Origin: an uncultured Tateyamaria sp.
GTDB taxonomy: Bacteria > Pseudomonadota > Alphaproteobacteria > Rhodobacterales > Rhodobacteraceae
Assembly (NCBI RefSeq): GCF_947503385.1
Contig: NZ_CANNDO010000003.1
Location: 1-64,000, forward strand
Length of the DNA: 64,000 nt
Reading direction: 5' to 3'
The position numbers and the translations under genes are program-made. The notes beneath the pieces were generated by a model. It searched no databases. It saw nothing but the letters and a program-made list of their open reading frames with translations, and had not been told where the DNA came from. Below are positions 35,973 to 46,351 of the stretch, piece by piece. Numbering within the stretch: the first letter of the stretch is position 1; each line of letters starts with the position of its first letter.

Positions 35973-36655
35973 GTCTCTTGTTCCATCTGATCGAGCAGCG
36001 CCTTGGCTGCGGCTTGCTGGGCTTCGCGTTTGGAGCCCGCGGTGGCTTGGGCCGTTGCCCCGTTCTGCAAGGCGGCGGAGATTGTGAAGACGGGCGCGTG
36101 GTCCGGGCCGGTGCGGGCCGTCTCGGCATAGCTGGGCGGTGGCATTCCGCGTGCCTGCGCCCATTCCTGAAGTGCTGTTTTGGCGTCCCGCGCATCACCT
36201 TCGACAGCACCAATGCGCGCACCCCAAAGCCTCAGGATCATGTCCCGCGCCGCTTCAAAACCCGCGTCAAGGTAGACCGCCGCAATCACGGCTTCCACGG
36301 CGTCACCCAGCAGCGCCTGCTTGCGCCGCCCCCCCGACACCATCTCGGACCGGCCCAGCCGCAGCACGTCGCCCAGGCCGATGTCGCGGGCCACGTCAGC
36401 ACAGATTTCCTTGCGCACCAGCGCGTTGTAGCGCGGGGCCAACAGCCCCTCGGCGGCTTCAGGGTCGGCATCCAGCAGCGCCTCGGCCATCACGAGACCC
36501 AAAACCCGGTCGCCCAGAAACTCCATCCGCTGATTGTCGCTCCGAGTGGGTGACGACATCGACGCGTGTGTGACCGCCTCGATCAGCAGGTCGGGCGTTG
36601 CAAACCGGTGCCCGATCCGCGTCTCAAACGCCTGAAGGTCCGCGCTCAGTTTCAT
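35969..36655 (-). CDS. rnc: Ribonuclease III
   Basis: RNase III cuts double-stranded RNA in rRNA precursors and some mRNAs. The 228-residue protein has the catalytic signature [15 protein letters not shown] with the essential acidic residues, and a C-terminal double-stranded RNA-binding domain that includes [33 protein letters not shown]. It overlaps both lepB and era by four bases, so the whole block is translated as a unit. Confidence 0.97.
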   Translation of the reverse strand: MKLSADLQAFETRIGHRFATPDLLIEAVTHASMSSPTRSDNQRMEFLGDRVLGLVMAEALLDADPEAAEGLLAPRYNALVRKEICADVARDIGLGDVLRLGRSEMVSGGRRKQALLGDAVEAVIAAVYLDAGFEAARDMILRLWGARIGAVEGDARDAKTALQEWAQARGMPPPSYAETARTGPDHAPVFTISAALQNGATAQATAGSKREAQQAAAKALLDQMEQET

Positions 36656-37650
36656 GGCACCCTCCGGAACAGGCGGGACATATCGCCAGTGAGCGAAAAC
36701 GCAATCCAGCTTACCCGGCCCTTGACGTTCTCAAGGGGGACAAAGCCGACCCCCCCCACGACCTGTGCCATGCGACTGTCAGCAGAGTTATCCCGGTTGT
36801 CACCCAAAACGAACATATGCCCCTCTGGCACGGTAAACGCCTCGGTATTGTCCACCGGCGTGGCGTCGACGTCCAGCACAGTGTAGCTGCGCCCGGATGG
36901 CAGTGTTTCAACAGAACTGCGTTTGAGGCATGGCGCATCCATGGCAACGATCCCACCGGCGCAGCGCGGTATCACGCCGTGCGGCCCCTGGCGCGCCATA
37001 CGTTCGGTGAAATCCGGGCCGGGCGCCTGCGCAACCGGCGTTCCGTTCAGGATCACCTGCCCGTCCAACAGTTGGACCGTATCGCCACCCAATGCGATGA
37101 CCCGTTTGACAAAATCCATCCCGGTCACGGGATGGCGAAAGACCACCACATCACCACGCGCCACCTGCAAAACCCGGCTGCCGGCAAAGACGTAGTCGCC
37201 GGGCATAAGCGCAGGCTTCATGCTGGTCGACGGGATCCAATAGGGCGCGTAGAACATGCCGCGCCCCGCGACCAGCAGGCAGAGCAACAGGGCCAGCCCC
37301 CACCCGATCTTGCGCAGCGCAGCCGGTTCGCCCCTGCGCGGATTGTCCGCACTGCGCCGGAACAACAATATGATCTGCGGAATGACCCCCAGATAGGGGA
37401 CAATGGCGACCCACATCCACCCACCGCGCCACCCTGCGTCCCGCAGACGGCGGCGCAACTGCCCCAGAAAAACAAAAGTGGCAATGGCACAGGCGATCCA
37501 GATCCATGCCGGAGCCGCCGGGAAACTGACACCTGCCACGACAAAGAACAGCTGCAACACAAATGCTATGGCATAGGGTGTCCGGCCTGAGATGCCCGTC
37601 CAGTCAAAGGACTGGCGCAGTGCCTGCGTTGCGGATATCGCCGTGCTCAC
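36652..37650 (-). CDS. lepB: Signal peptidase I with an extra N-terminal membrane domain
   Basis: The start is a GTG at 37650 overlapping the stop of the first lepB (GTGA). The 332-residue protein has two parts. Residues about 15-105 are three or four helices of a DUF805-like domain ([32 protein letters not shown]). The rest is signal peptidase I, with nucleophile Ser143 in [14 protein letters not shown], general base Lys182 in [12 protein letters not shown] and the C-box [12 protein letters not shown]. The catalytic pair is complete, so it is probably active. It is a paralogue of its neighbour. Confidence 0.9.
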   Translation of the reverse strand: MSTAISATQALRQSFDWTGISGRTPYAIAFVLQLFFVVAGVSFPAAPAWIWIACAIATFVFLGQLRRRLRDAGWRGGWMWVAIVPYLGVIPQIILLFRRSADNPRRGEPAALRKIGWGLALLLCLLVAGRGMFYAPYWIPSTSMKPALMPGDYVFAGSRVLQVARGDVVVFRHPVTGMDFVKRVIALGGDTVQLLDGQVILNGTPVAQAPGPDFTERMARQGPHGVIPRCAGGIVAMDAPCLKRSSVETLPSGRSYTVLDVDATPVDNTEAFTVPEGHMFVLGDNRDNSADSRMAQVVGGVGFVPLENVKGRVSWIAFSLTGDMSRLFRRVP

Positions 37651-38471
37651 TCGATCCCCTTGAAGAACCGATCGCTGCGCCATGTCCAGAAGAACAGCAT
37701 CGACCGGCCCGCAGACGAGAACATGATACGATCCGCGCGCCCGATCAGGTTTTCATAGGGCACGTAACCAACGCCACCCACAACCTGCGCCAGACGGCTG
37801 TCAGCCGAGTTGTCGCGATTGTCGCCCATAAAGAAGTAATGCCCCGCCGGCACCCGGTAGACGGACGTGTTGTCAGACCCCTGTTCGGCTACGTTCAACA
37901 CTTTGTATTGTGCCCCACCCGGCAGCGTTTCGACGAACCGTTCCTTGAGGCAATCTGCGCCAATACCCACGGTCCCGTTGGCACAACGCGGCGTCTGACG
38001 CTGGGGTCCCTGGCGGTCAAACTCTTCGACAAAGTTGCCGTCGGCGTCCTGCGGCACAGGTGTGCCGTTTAGGATCACGACGCCGTTCTGCACCTGTACC
38101 GTGTCGCCGGGAAGGCCAATCAGGCGCTTGATGAAATCCGTGCCCGTGACAGGGTGGCGGAACACCACCACGTCGCCGCGCTCGGGCTCGCCAGCCAGAA
38201 TGCGGGTGTTGTCCCCGTCGATGAACCCGCACAGCTTTTGCGCGTCCAGACCAATAAACCGCAGCGACGGGCAGGACGCATAGGAATAGCCATAAGCCAT
38301 CTTGTTCACAAAGAGGAAATCGCCGATCAGCAGCGTTTCCTTCATCGACCCGGACGGAATCCAAAACGGCTGAAAAAAGAGCGTGCGGAACACACCTGCA
38401 ATCAGCAGCGCGTAAACGATGGTCTTGATCGTATCCACCACCCCGCCTTGGGGTTTTTCCTTGGCGGCCAT
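37647..38471 (-). CDS. lepB: Signal peptidase I
   Basis: LepB removes signal peptides from exported proteins at the periplasmic face of the inner membrane. The 274-residue protein has one N-terminal helix, Ser42 in IPSGSMKETLLIGD, Lys115 in DFIKRLIGLPGD and the C-box [11 protein letters not shown]. This is the standard copy; a second, fused paralogue follows with overlapping codons. It sits in the acpS-lepB-rnc-era order typical of alphaproteobacteria. Confidence 0.96.
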   Translation of the reverse strand: MAAKEKPQGGVVDTIKTIVYALLIAGVFRTLFFQPFWIPSGSMKETLLIGDFLFVNKMAYGYSYASCPSLRFIGLDAQKLCGFIDGDNTRILAGEPERGDVVVFRHPVTGTDFIKRLIGLPGDTVQVQNGVVILNGTPVPQDADGNFVEEFDRQGPQRQTPRCANGTVGIGADCLKERFVETLPGGAQYKVLNVAEQGSDNTSVYRVPAGHYFFMGDNRDNSADSRLAQVVGGVGYVPYENLIGRADRIMFSSAGRSMLFFWTWRSDRFFKGIE

Positions 38472-38549
38472 GAGGCGCTCCTTGCTTGCGGTTTGAGGCT
38501 ACATGCGGGTGCGTTCCGGGGGTGTCAAGCCGCAGGGGCCAAATGTGCG

Positions 38550-38957
38550 TCAGCCTTCGGCGACGGGCCGCGCTTCGATCACAACAAAGGCCTGCGCCCA
38601 CGGGTGATCGTCGGTCAGGGTGACGTGGATGATTGCCTCGTGGCCCGCCGGTGTCATATCGGCCAGACGCTCTGCCGCCCAGCCGGTCACGTGCATCACC
38701 GGTTGGCCCGTGGCGAGGTTGCTGACGGCCATGTCCTTCCATGCGATGCCCATGCGCAGGCCCGTGCCCAGTGCCTTGGAGCAGGCCTCTTTGGCGGCCC
38801 AGCGTTTGGCATAGGTCCCTGCGGTGTCGGCGCGTCGTTCCGCCTTGCGCTGTTCGACATCCGTAAACACCCGGTTGCGGAAGCGGTCGCCAAACCGGTC
38901 GAGCGTGCCCTGAATACGCTCGATGTTCGCCAGATCGGTGCCGATACCAAGGATCAT
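38550..38957 (-). CDS. acpS: Holo-[acyl-carrier-protein] synthase
   Basis: AcpS attaches 4'-phosphopantetheine from coenzyme A to the acyl carrier protein. The 135-residue protein has the magnesium-binding Asp in [11 protein letters not shown] and the signature [15 protein letters not shown] with the second acidic ligand. Its ATG overlaps the stop of the LysE-type gene behind it. Confidence 0.96.
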   Translation of the reverse strand: MILGIGTDLANIERIQGTLDRFGDRFRNRVFTDVEQRKAERRADTAGTYAKRWAAKEACSKALGTGLRMGIAWKDMAVSNLATGQPVMHVTGWAAERLADMTPAGHEAIIHVTLTDDHPWAQAFVVIEARPVAEG

Positions 38958-39574
38958 TGCAAACGCGCCGTCAGGATTTTAACGCTGGCAAAGCCAAAGA
39001 ACCCCGCAAAGGCGAGGTCGAACCAGCGCCGCGCCCGGGCGTAGGCCGCCACGACCCGCGCGTTGGAAAACAGGAATGCGTAACCGATGAAGATCAGGGT
39101 CGATCCCGCGTAAAGCAAGCCAAAGCACTGGAACACCAGCGCCGGGCGCGCATCCGCCGGGAGGGCGATGGCATAGATCGATCCCCAGCTGAGGATCGCC
39201 TTGGGGTTGGTGATGTGGATCGCAGCGCCCTTGAGGAACAGATTGGCCGCACTGCCACGGAACGGTGTGCCTGCCACTGCGTCCCCGCCCGCCCACGCAC
39301 TGCGCAACGCCTTGACGGCGAGCCACGCAAGATAGGCCGCGCCCGCATAGCGGATGATCTCGAACACCCACACATGGGTAAGCATAATGGCCGACAGGCC
39401 AAGGGCGGCGGCAATGCCCCAACTGGCAGACCCGGCCAATATGCCAAGCGAAAACGCAAGTGCGGCAGCCCGCCCCGCCGTCATGGCCGTGCCCGCAATT
39501 CCCATTGTGGCCGGTCCAGGCGAGCCTCCCGCAAGCAGCCAAGCCACCCATATGGCGATAAACTCAGGTCCCAT
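38954..39574 (-). CDS. LysE-family translocator
   Basis: The 206-residue membrane protein has the LysE opening [29 protein letters not shown] and [14 protein letters not shown] in the middle, with six likely helices. It exports amino acids or similar compounds. It is inserted between pdxJ and acpS, which are adjacent in many other bacteria, together with the Dabb gene. Confidence 0.88.
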   Translation of the reverse strand: MGPEFIAIWVAWLLAGGSPGPATMGIAGTAMTAGRAAALAFSLGILAGSASWGIAAALGLSAIMLTHVWVFEIIRYAGAAYLAWLAVKALRSAWAGGDAVAGTPFRGSAANLFLKGAAIHITNPKAILSWGSIYAIALPADARPALVFQCFGLLYAGSTLIFIGYAFLFSNARVVAAYARARRWFDLAFAGFFGFASVKILTARLQ

Positions 39575-39577
39575 CGT

Positions 39578-39886
39578 TCAACCTTCGATATCGTAGACGA
39601 GGATACCGCGTTCGCCGCCCTCGCACATGTCGACAAGTCGGCCGCCAAGGTCCTTGTGCCGTGGATCGGCGGCATAATCGGCCAGCGCCTGTGCGTCCAC
39701 CGCGTCCAAGGTAAAGCCGTAACTGTGGTCGGGTGACTTGTTCTCGAAATCCCGGTTCGGCCCGGCAATGAAATCATTGCAGCCGGGCAGATCCGCCACC
39801 AGATCTTCCAGTCCCTGCATCACTTCGGCCAAGGCGTCGGTGTCTGCGGACGCGCTCAGGCGCAGAAACACACAATGCCGGATCAT
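39578..39886 (-). CDS. Dabb-family (stress-responsive alpha/beta barrel) protein
   Basis: The 102-residue protein begins [19 protein letters not shown] and contains [43 protein letters not shown], the pattern of dimeric ferredoxin-like Dabb proteins. Relatives include stress proteins and small enzymes acting on polyketides. The function here is open. Its start overlaps the pdxJ stop. Confidence 0.88.
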   Translation of the reverse strand: MIRHCVFLRLSASADTDALAEVMQGLEDLVADLPGCNDFIAGPNRDFENKSPDHSYGFTLDAVDAQALADYAADPRHKDLGGRLVDMCEGGERGILVYDIEG

Positions 39887-40632
39887 GTCCGCGCCTCGTC
39901 CATCAGGCGGCGCATCTCACGAATGGCCGCGTCAAGCCCAAGGAATATCGCCTCCCCGATCAGGAAATGTCCGATGTTCAGTTCCATCGCTTCGGGAAAG
40001 GCGGCCACGGGCTGCACGGTCTCGTACGTCAGGCCGTGGCCCACATGCACCTCAAGACCCAGATCATGGGCAAAAGTGCTCATCCGGCGCATCGCCTCCA
40101 ACTCGCGGTCGCGATCGTCAAACCGGCCTTCGTGGTGGGCGTCGCAATAGGCGCCGGAATGAAGTTCAATCACCTGCGCGCCGATCCTGTGCGCCGCCTC
40201 AATCTGACGCTGGTCTGCGGCGATAAAGATCGACACCCGGCAGCCCGCGTCGCGCAGCGGGGCAATAAAATGCGCCAGCCGGTTTTCTTCGCGCGCCACC
40301 TCAAGCCCGCCTTCGGTCGTACGTTCCTCGCGCTTCTCCGGCACAATGCAGACCGCATGGGGTTTGTGACGCAGGGCGATGGCCTGCATCTCGTCCGTGG
40401 CGGCCATCTCGAAATTGAGCGGCACGTCCAGCACGTCCATCAACCCTTCGATGTCGGCGTCCGAGATATGGCGGCGGTCTTCGCGCAGATGCGCGGTGAT
40501 GCCGTCAGCGCCTGCGGCTTCGGCGATTTTGGCCGCGCGCAGCGGGTCCGGCGTGTCACCGCCGCGCGCGTTGCGCACCGTGGCCACGTGGTCGATGTTG
40601 ACGCCAAGCCGAAGTCTTCCGAGCGGTTCCAT
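39883..40632 (-). CDS. pdxJ: Pyridoxine 5'-phosphate synthase
   Basis: PdxJ condenses 1-deoxy-xylulose 5-phosphate with 3-amino-2-oxopropyl phosphate to make pyridoxine 5'-phosphate (vitamin B6). The 249-residue TIM barrel starts [19 protein letters not shown] and has [24 protein letters not shown], and [10 protein letters not shown]. It leads the block that continues to acpS and the signal peptidases. Confidence 0.97.
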   Translation of the reverse strand: MEPLGRLRLGVNIDHVATVRNARGGDTPDPLRAAKIAEAAGADGITAHLREDRRHISDADIEGLMDVLDVPLNFEMAATDEMQAIALRHKPHAVCIVPEKREERTTEGGLEVAREENRLAHFIAPLRDAGCRVSIFIAADQRQIEAAHRIGAQVIELHSGAYCDAHHEGRFDDRDRELEAMRRMSTFAHDLGLEVHVGHGLTYETVQPVAAFPEAMELNIGHFLIGEAIFLGLDAAIREMRRLMDEART

Positions 40633-40729
40633 GGGGCCTCTCCCTGATGCCGTGTCTGGCGCAACCTAGCGCGCAAGGCACCCTTAGAAAATACTGACAA
40701 AGCAGGGAAATTGTACCAAGCCTTGCGCC

Positions 40730-41413
40730 TCAGTCCGACTTCTGGGTGATGTCTGCGGCCTTTGCCGCTGCCTTGGCTTTAAGCGCGTCGAACTTGGCCT
40801 TGATCACGCCCTTGCGGCGGTGCTGGTAGGCGCGGATCAGCGGGACCGACAGGTAGTAGGCGATGGTGGCCGCGATAACACCCGGCAGGATGCCCCCGAT
40901 CATGAAGGGAAAGAACACTTCGTCATAGAACACGCGCAGGCTGGACCAGTCGGCGCGATCAGGGGTGAAAATGGCTTTGAAATTGTGCCACAGCGCCGAC
41001 GCCGCGTCGGCAAACCGCTCGCCCACGGTGGGTTCATCATCGCCCTGATGCGGGCGGAACCGCAGGCGCGACGGGTCAAGGCCCAGCATCCAGTACCCCG
41101 TAAACATCGACGTCGCGATGATCGGGATATAGGTCAGCGGATTGCCAAAAAACGTGGACAGGAGTGCGGCAAAGATATTGCCGCGCATAATCACGGCGAT
41201 GACGCCCGCCACCACGAAATGCACCCCGTAGAAGGGCGAAAACGTCGTAAAAACCCCCGCCCATATGCCACGCGCAATGCGTTCGGGACTGTCGGGCAAG
41301 CGCCGCAGCCTGTGGCGCACATAGTGAAACGCACGCGCCCATCCGCCGCGCGGCCAGAGAAACTCCAGCGCAGCACGCAAGATCGGCTTTCGGTCGCGGC
41401 GTTTGAACACCAA
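40730..41413 (-). CDS. DUF2062-domain membrane protein
   Basis: The 227-residue protein contains the DUF2062 core (RIARGIWAGVFTTFSPFYGVHFVVAGVIAVIMRGNIFAALLSTFFGNPLTYIP) with its conserved GNP turn, two or three membrane helices and a long lysine/alanine-rich C-terminal tail. It follows the rel/spoT gene by 21 bases. The family is widespread in proteobacteria and of unknown role. Confidence 0.88.
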   Translation of the reverse strand: MVFKRRDRKPILRAALEFLWPRGGWARAFHYVRHRLRRLPDSPERIARGIWAGVFTTFSPFYGVHFVVAGVIAVIMRGNIFAALLSTFFGNPLTYIPIIATSMFTGYWMLGLDPSRLRFRPHQGDDEPTVGERFADAASALWHNFKAIFTPDRADWSSLRVFYDEVFFPFMIGGILPGVIAATIAYYLSVPLIRAYQHRRKGVIKAKFDALKAKAAAKAADITQKSD

Positions 41414-41434
41414 GTCCTCAGACCTCCTTGGCCG

Positions 41435-43582
41435 TCATTCCGCTGCCCGGCGGCCCGGTGCACCGGCCGGTGCAACAGGCTGACGATAGCGCACGATGGC
41501 GGCCACATCACTTTCGGCTTCGAGCGCGCCCATGAGCGTGTGCAGATGAGTTGCGTCCCGGAGTTCCACATAGATCAACAGACGGTAAAAGTCAGGTTTC
41601 CGATCAAGGAATTCGAGGTTGGAAATGTTCGCCTCGGATTCTCCGATCAACGTGCAGATGCGTCCCAGCACACCGGCATCGTTGCCGATGGTCAGTTCCA
41701 GGGTGGTACCATATACCGCCGGATGTGCCCCGTCATGCCAGTGCAGGTCCAGCCAGCGTTCAGGTTGGTCATCATACTCCACCATGCGCGCGCAGTCGAT
41801 GGCGTGAACCACCACCCCCTCCCCACGAAAGGTGATGCCCACGATACGCTCACCCGGAAGCGGCTGGCAGCAGGTTGCGCGCTGGAATGACTGGTTGGGC
41901 GACAGGCCAATCACAGCCTTGTTGCTATCGACCATCTTGCCCGCCTTGGGTGTCAGATCGGGATAGATTGCCTGCACCACCTCGCGCCCCGTGAGTTCGG
42001 CAGATCCGAGGCGGGCCAGCACTTCGTCGCCGCTCGACAGGCGCAATTGTTTGGCGGCAGTGTCCAGCGCCTTGTCCGTCGCCTTTTTGCGCACATGCGC
42101 AAAGGCAGAGCGCGCCAGTTCACGCCCCAGCGTGATGAACCGTTCGCGGTCCGCCTCGCGCAGGGACCGGCGAATGGCGGATTTGGCTTTGCCTGTGGTC
42201 GCGATTTCCAGCCATGTGGCTTGCGGCGTTTGCCCTTCTGCGGTGATGATCTCGACCGACTGGCCATTCTTGACCCGCGTCCAGAGCGGCACGCGCATCC
42301 CGTCGACCTTGGCCCCCACGCAGGCATTGCCGATCCGCGTGTGGATGGCATAGGCAAAGTCGATGGGCGTCGCACCGCGCGGCAGCTTGACCACCTCGCC
42401 CTTGGGGGTAAAGCAAAAAACCTGATCCGAATACATCTCGAGCTTGACCGCTTCGAGGAAATCCTCGTGGTCGTCCTCGCTGTCGAACTGTTCGGTCAGC
42501 TGGCTGATCCACTTGGCCGGGTCCACGGCAAAGGGGTTCTGCGAGCGCACACCATCGCGGTAGGACCAGTGCGCGGCCACACCCGTTTCAGCAACGTCGT
42601 GCATCTGGCGGGTGCGTATCTGCACTTCGACCCGTTTGCCGTCGCGCCCTGACACGGTGGTGTGGATCGACCGATATCCGTTGGTCTTGGGCTGGCTAAT
42701 GTAGTCCTTGAACCGCCCCGGCACAGCACGCCAGCGCTGGTGAATGGCACCCAGCGTGCGATAGCAGTCTTCTTCGGTCTGGGTGATCACGCGAAAACCA
42801 TAGATGTCGCTGAGCCGGGAAAAGCTCTGGTCCTTAATCTGCATCTTGCGCCAGATCGAATGGGGTTTCTTGGCGCGGCCAAACACCTCTGCTTCGATCC
42901 CGGCCTTTTCCAACTCGTGACGCATGTCGCCAGTGATCCGCTGAATCACGTCGCCGGTTTCGCGCTGCATGGTGATGAAGCGCCGGATGATGGAAGATCG
43001 CGCATCGGGGTTCAGCACCTTGAAGGCCAGGTCTTCAAGCTCTTCACGCATCCACTGCATCCCCATGCGGCCCGCAAGCGGCGCAAAGATGTCCATGGTT
43101 TCGCGCGCCTTTTGGGTCTGCTTGTCGGGGCGCATGGACCGTATGGTGCGCATGTTGTGCAATCGGTCGCTGAGCTTGACGAGGATCACGCGCATGTCTT
43201 TGGACATGGCCATGAACAGCTTGCGAAAGTTTTCGGCCTGCTTGGTCTCGACGCTGCTGAGTTGCAGGTTGGTCAGCTTGGTGACCCCGTCCACAAGCCG
43301 CGCAATCTCATAGCCGAACTTTTCGGCGACCATGGCATAGCTGGCCTTCGTATCCTCGATCGTGTCATGCAACAGGGCGGTGATGATGGTGGCATCATCC
43401 AACTGCTGCTCGGTCAGGATTGCGGCGACGGCCACGGGATGGGTGAAATAAGGCTCGCCCGAGTGCCGGAACTGACCTTCGTGCATCTGTGCACCAAAGT
43501 CATAGGCTGACCGGATCAGACCTTCATTTGTCTTGGGATTGTAGTTGCGGACCAGAGCGATCAGATCGTCGGCAGATATCAT
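41435..43582 (-). CDS. spoT: Bifunctional (p)ppGpp synthetase/hydrolase (Rel/SpoT)
   Basis: This enzyme makes and degrades (p)ppGpp, the stringent-response signal. The 715-residue protein has an N-terminal HD hydrolase domain with its histidines in FTHPVAVAAIL and ALLHDTIEDT intact, the synthetase core (YGFRVIT, YRSIHTTVSG, VEVQIRT), a TGS domain and a C-terminal ACT domain (ICTLIGESEANISNLEF). Alphaproteobacteria usually have this single long enzyme. It lies between rpoZ and the DUF2062 gene. Confidence 0.96.
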   Translation of the reverse strand: MISADDLIALVRNYNPKTNEGLIRSAYDFGAQMHEGQFRHSGEPYFTHPVAVAAILTEQQLDDATIITALLHDTIEDTKASYAMVAEKFGYEIARLVDGVTKLTNLQLSSVETKQAENFRKLFMAMSKDMRVILVKLSDRLHNMRTIRSMRPDKQTQKARETMDIFAPLAGRMGMQWMREELEDLAFKVLNPDARSSIIRRFITMQRETGDVIQRITGDMRHELEKAGIEAEVFGRAKKPHSIWRKMQIKDQSFSRLSDIYGFRVITQTEEDCYRTLGAIHQRWRAVPGRFKDYISQPKTNGYRSIHTTVSGRDGKRVEVQIRTRQMHDVAETGVAAHWSYRDGVRSQNPFAVDPAKWISQLTEQFDSEDDHEDFLEAVKLEMYSDQVFCFTPKGEVVKLPRGATPIDFAYAIHTRIGNACVGAKVDGMRVPLWTRVKNGQSVEIITAEGQTPQATWLEIATTGKAKSAIRRSLREADRERFITLGRELARSAFAHVRKKATDKALDTAAKQLRLSSGDEVLARLGSAELTGREVVQAIYPDLTPKAGKMVDSNKAVIGLSPNQSFQRATCCQPLPGERIVGITFRGEGVVVHAIDCARMVEYDDQPERWLDLHWHDGAHPAVYGTTLELTIGNDAGVLGRICTLIGESEANISNLEFLDRKPDFYRLLIYVELRDATHLHTLMGALEAESDVAAIVRYRQPVAPAGAPGRRAAE

Positions 43583-43604
43583 GCCATCCGCACCTAGTTG
43601 AGGG

Positions 43605-43958
43605 TTAGCCCTGCCCCTGTGCAGCCATCAGCTGACGCAGAAGCATCTCTTCGGACATACTGTCCTCTTCGGGCTTGTCCTGTTCGGCCCCCATGAGCAA
43701 TGCCATGGCGTCCTCTTCGGCTTCGTCCACCTCGATCTGAGTCTGGTTCGACTCGATCAGCCGCTCGCGCAGTTCCTCGGCGCTTTGCGTCTCGTCCGCG
43801 ATCTCGCGCAGGGATACAACCGGGTTCTTGTCGTTGTCGCGGTCCACGGTGATGGGCGCACCCGAAGAGATTTCGCGTGCCCGGTGGGCTGCAAGCATCA
43901 CAAGCTCGAACCGGTTGGGGACTTTATCAACGCAATCTTCGACGGTCACACGGGCCAT
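43605..43958 (-). CDS. rpoZ: RNA polymerase omega subunit
   Basis: Omega helps assemble RNA polymerase and, in proteobacteria, is part of a (p)ppGpp-binding site. The 117-residue protein begins [30 protein letters not shown], the family signature, and ends in an acidic tail. It is immediately upstream of rel/spoT, the usual pair. Confidence 0.97.
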   Translation of the reverse strand: MARVTVEDCVDKVPNRFELVMLAAHRAREISSGAPITVDRDNDKNPVVSLREIADETQSAEELRERLIESNQTQIEVDEAEEDAMALLMGAEQDKPEEDSMSEEMLLRQLMAAQGQG

Positions 43959-44039
43959 GAGGCACTCCTTAACGACTTGCGGGAAGGTGAGGAGGCGTAT
44001 TTAGGCGCGATTCACCCAAATGGCAAGGACGCAATGGGC

Positions 44040-44627
44040 CTAACCCCATCCGTTTTCTATGGGCGTCACAGCGTCAAGATCAGCTTGTGGCAATGCGTCC
44101 CGCAACTGGGTGGCAGTGCGGCGCAAAATGGGATGCGTCCAGTCCGGCGCGACCTCTGCCAATGGCACCAGCACAAAGGCACGCTCGTGCAACCGTGGAT
44201 GCGGCAGGATCAACTGTTGCGGCACCTTTTGCTTCTGCTCGTCCGGCGGAAGCTGCATCCACACCCGCGCAGTGGGCAAATCGGGTCGAATGTCCGCACC
44301 CACAGCCAGCAGATCAAGGTCGATGTGGCGCTGTTCCCAGCGTTCCCGTCGGCGCCGCCCCATCCCGGCCTCAACCGTGTGCAATTTGGTTATGGCCTCG
44401 CGCGCGCTCCATCCGGCTTCGATCTCGATCACGGCATTTGCGTAATCGGGGCCTGACCCGACCGGGTGCGCGGGGGTATGATAGATCATGCTTCGGGCGC
44501 GAATCACCGCGCCTTCGGATTGGAGAGATTGGACCGCCATTTGAAGGGCTTCCGTAAGGGAAACTTGGTCGGATTCCTCATTTGACCCTAGGGCAACAAG
44601 GAGATTTGACCGATTTTGAGGCAGCAT
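44040..44627 (-). CDS. folK: 6-hydroxymethyl-7,8-dihydropterin pyrophosphokinase
   Basis: FolK transfers pyrophosphate from ATP to hydroxymethyl-dihydropterin in folate synthesis. The 195-residue protein has ALGSNEE near the start, the arginine-rich loop RRRRERWEQRHIDLDLLAVG and LPHPRLHERAFVLVPLAEVAPDW. It is somewhat longer than the shortest members, through an N-terminal stretch. It is followed by rpoZ 82 bases away in the same direction. Confidence 0.95.
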   Translation of the reverse strand: MLPQNRSNLLVALGSNEESDQVSLTEALQMAVQSLQSEGAVIRARSMIYHTPAHPVGSGPDYANAVIEIEAGWSAREAITKLHTVEAGMGRRRRERWEQRHIDLDLLAVGADIRPDLPTARVWMQLPPDEQKQKVPQQLILPHPRLHERAFVLVPLAEVAPDWTHPILRRTATQLRDALPQADLDAVTPIENGWG

Positions 44628-44759
44628 TTCGCTTATTTTAATCCCATTGGAGGCTTGCGGCGTTAAACAAAGTAATTATTTTCCTGCGATTGCTACCAGC
44701 GTTTTTTTTTACCACTCACTCACAAAACTGGTGGCACCGAATTTTCGGAAGGACATTTT

Positions 44760-45332
44760 ATGTTTTACAAGGACGAACGGCTGGCGCTGTTCATCGACGG
44801 ATCGAACCTATATGCGGCAGCCAAAGCGCTTGGGTTCGATATCGACTACAAGTTGTTGCGTCAGGAGTTCATGCGGCGCGGTAAGCTGCTTCGGGCATTT
44901 TACTACACCGCTCTGCTCGAAAACGATGAGTATTCGCCAATTCGCCCACTCGTGGATTGGTTGAATTACAACGGCTTCACCATGGTGACCAAACCGGCCA
45001 AAGAATATACGGATTCAATGGGCCGGCGCAAAGTCAAAGGCAACATGGACATCGAACTGGCGGTGGACGCGATGGAATTGGCCCCCCGGGTCGATCACAT
45101 CGTGCTGTTCTCTGGCGATGGCGATTTTCGGCCACTGGTCGAAAGCCTGCAACGCCAGGGCGTGCGCGTGTCGGTCGTGTCGACCATCCGCAGCCAGCCG
45201 CCGATGATCTCTGACGATCTGCGACGGCAGGCCGACAACTTTATCGAGCTGAACGAGCTCAAGGATGTGATTGGTCGGCCCCCGCGCGAACCGATGCCCG
45301 AGCGCGAAGAACGGATGCAGGCCCAAAGCTGA
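44760..45332 (+). CDS. NYN-domain (LabA-like) protein
   Basis: The 190-residue protein has the PIN-like NYN fold: LFIDGSNLYAAAKAL near residue 11, NMDIELAVDAM, and LFSGDGDFRPLVESLQRQG at about 115-135. These aspartates bind metal in RNases of this family. The ATG at 44760 follows GGAAGG. Such proteins are thought to act on RNA; relatives include LabA. It lies before ispH with no evident functional link. Confidence 0.9.
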   Translation: MFYKDERLALFIDGSNLYAAAKALGFDIDYKLLRQEFMRRGKLLRAFYYTALLENDEYSPIRPLVDWLNYNGFTMVTKPAKEYTDSMGRRKVKGNMDIELAVDAMELAPRVDHIVLFSGDGDFRPLVESLQRQGVRVSVVSTIRSQPPMISDDLRRQADNFIELNELKDVIGRPPREPMPEREERMQAQS

Positions 45333-45363
45333 CGGCGCACGGGCTGGACCCCGACGACAGGAA

Positions 45364-45400
45364 CGCATAGCTCTTGGGGTGACCACTCAGGAGCTATGCG
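45364..45400 (+). promoter_or_regulatory. Stem-loop overlapping the ispH ribosome-binding site
   Basis: CGCATAGCTC (45364-45373) and GAGCTATGCG (45391-45400) are exact reverse complements around a 17-base loop. The right arm ends at the base before the ispH ATG and includes most of the AGGAG ribosome-binding site. As RNA it would hide the site; as DNA it could be an operator. Confidence 0.6.
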
Positions 45401-46351
45401 ATGACCAAGCCCACATTGACCCTGTACCTCGCCGCCCCGCGCGGGTTTTGCGCGGGCGTCGACAGGGCCATCAAGATCGTGGAAATGGCGCTGCAAAAAT
45501 GGGGCGCGCCGGTTTATGTGCGCCACGAGATTGTCCACAATAAATTTGTCGTCGACAGTCTGCGCGATCAGGGCGCGGTATTTGTCGAGGAACTGACCGA
45601 ATGCCCGGATGACCGGCCCGTCATCTTCTCCGCCCATGGCGTCCCGAAATCCGTGCCGCAGGCCGCGCAGGCGCGCGAGATGATCTATGTCGATGCCACC
45701 TGCCCGCTGGTCAGCAAGGTCCATATCGAGGCGCAGCGTCATTCCGACAACGGCTTGCAGATGATCATGATCGGCCACGCAGGCCACCCCGAGACGGTGG
45801 GGACCATGGGACAACTGCCCGAAGGTGAGGTGTTGCTGGTCGAAACGGTCGAAGACGTGGCGCAAGTCGAGGTGCGCGACCCCGACAGACTGGCCTTTGT
45901 CACGCAGACCACCCTGTCAGTCGATGACACCGCCGATATCGTGTCCGCCCTTCAGGCGCGCTTTCCCGCCATCGTGGGCCCACACAAAGAAGACATCTGT
46001 TACGCCACCACCAACCGCCAAGAGGCGGTCAAAGCCATGGCACCGCGCTGCGACGCGATGCTGGTGGTGGGCGCGCCAAACTCGTCCAACTCCAAACGTC
46101 TGGTCGAGGTGGGCGCGCGCGCAGGCTGCGCCTATGCCCAACTGGTGCAGCGTGCCACCGATATCGACTGGCGCAGTTTGGATGGCATCACGTCGGTCGG
46201 CATCACAGCAGGCGCATCCGCCCCCGAAGTGCTGATCAACGAGGTTATCGACGCCTTTCGCGACCGGTTCGATGTCACCGTCGATCTGGTCGAGACGGCT
46301 GTCGAAAACGTCGAGTTCAAGGTGCCGCGGGTCTTGCGCGAACCGGCATGA
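45401..46351 (+). CDS. ispH: 4-hydroxy-3-methylbut-2-enyl diphosphate reductase
   Basis: IspH reduces HMBPP to isopentenyl and dimethylallyl diphosphate, the last step of the MEP pathway, using a [4Fe-4S] cluster. The 316-residue protein has the cluster cysteines in [22 protein letters not shown] and, further on, the conserved [13 protein letters not shown], with NRQEAV. The start is fixed by the stem-loop and AGGAG upstream. It overlaps the Rid-family gene by four bases. Confidence 0.96.
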   Translation: MTKPTLTLYLAAPRGFCAGVDRAIKIVEMALQKWGAPVYVRHEIVHNKFVVDSLRDQGAVFVEELTECPDDRPVIFSAHGVPKSVPQAAQAREMIYVDATCPLVSKVHIEAQRHSDNGLQMIMIGHAGHPETVGTMGQLPEGEVLLVETVEDVAQVEVRDPDRLAFVTQTTLSVDDTADIVSALQARFPAIVGPHKEDICYATTNRQEAVKAMAPRCDAMLVVGAPNSSNSKRLVEVGARAGCAYAQLVQRATDIDWRSLDGITSVGITAGASAPEVLINEVIDAFRDRFDVTVDLVETAVENVEFKVPRVLREPA

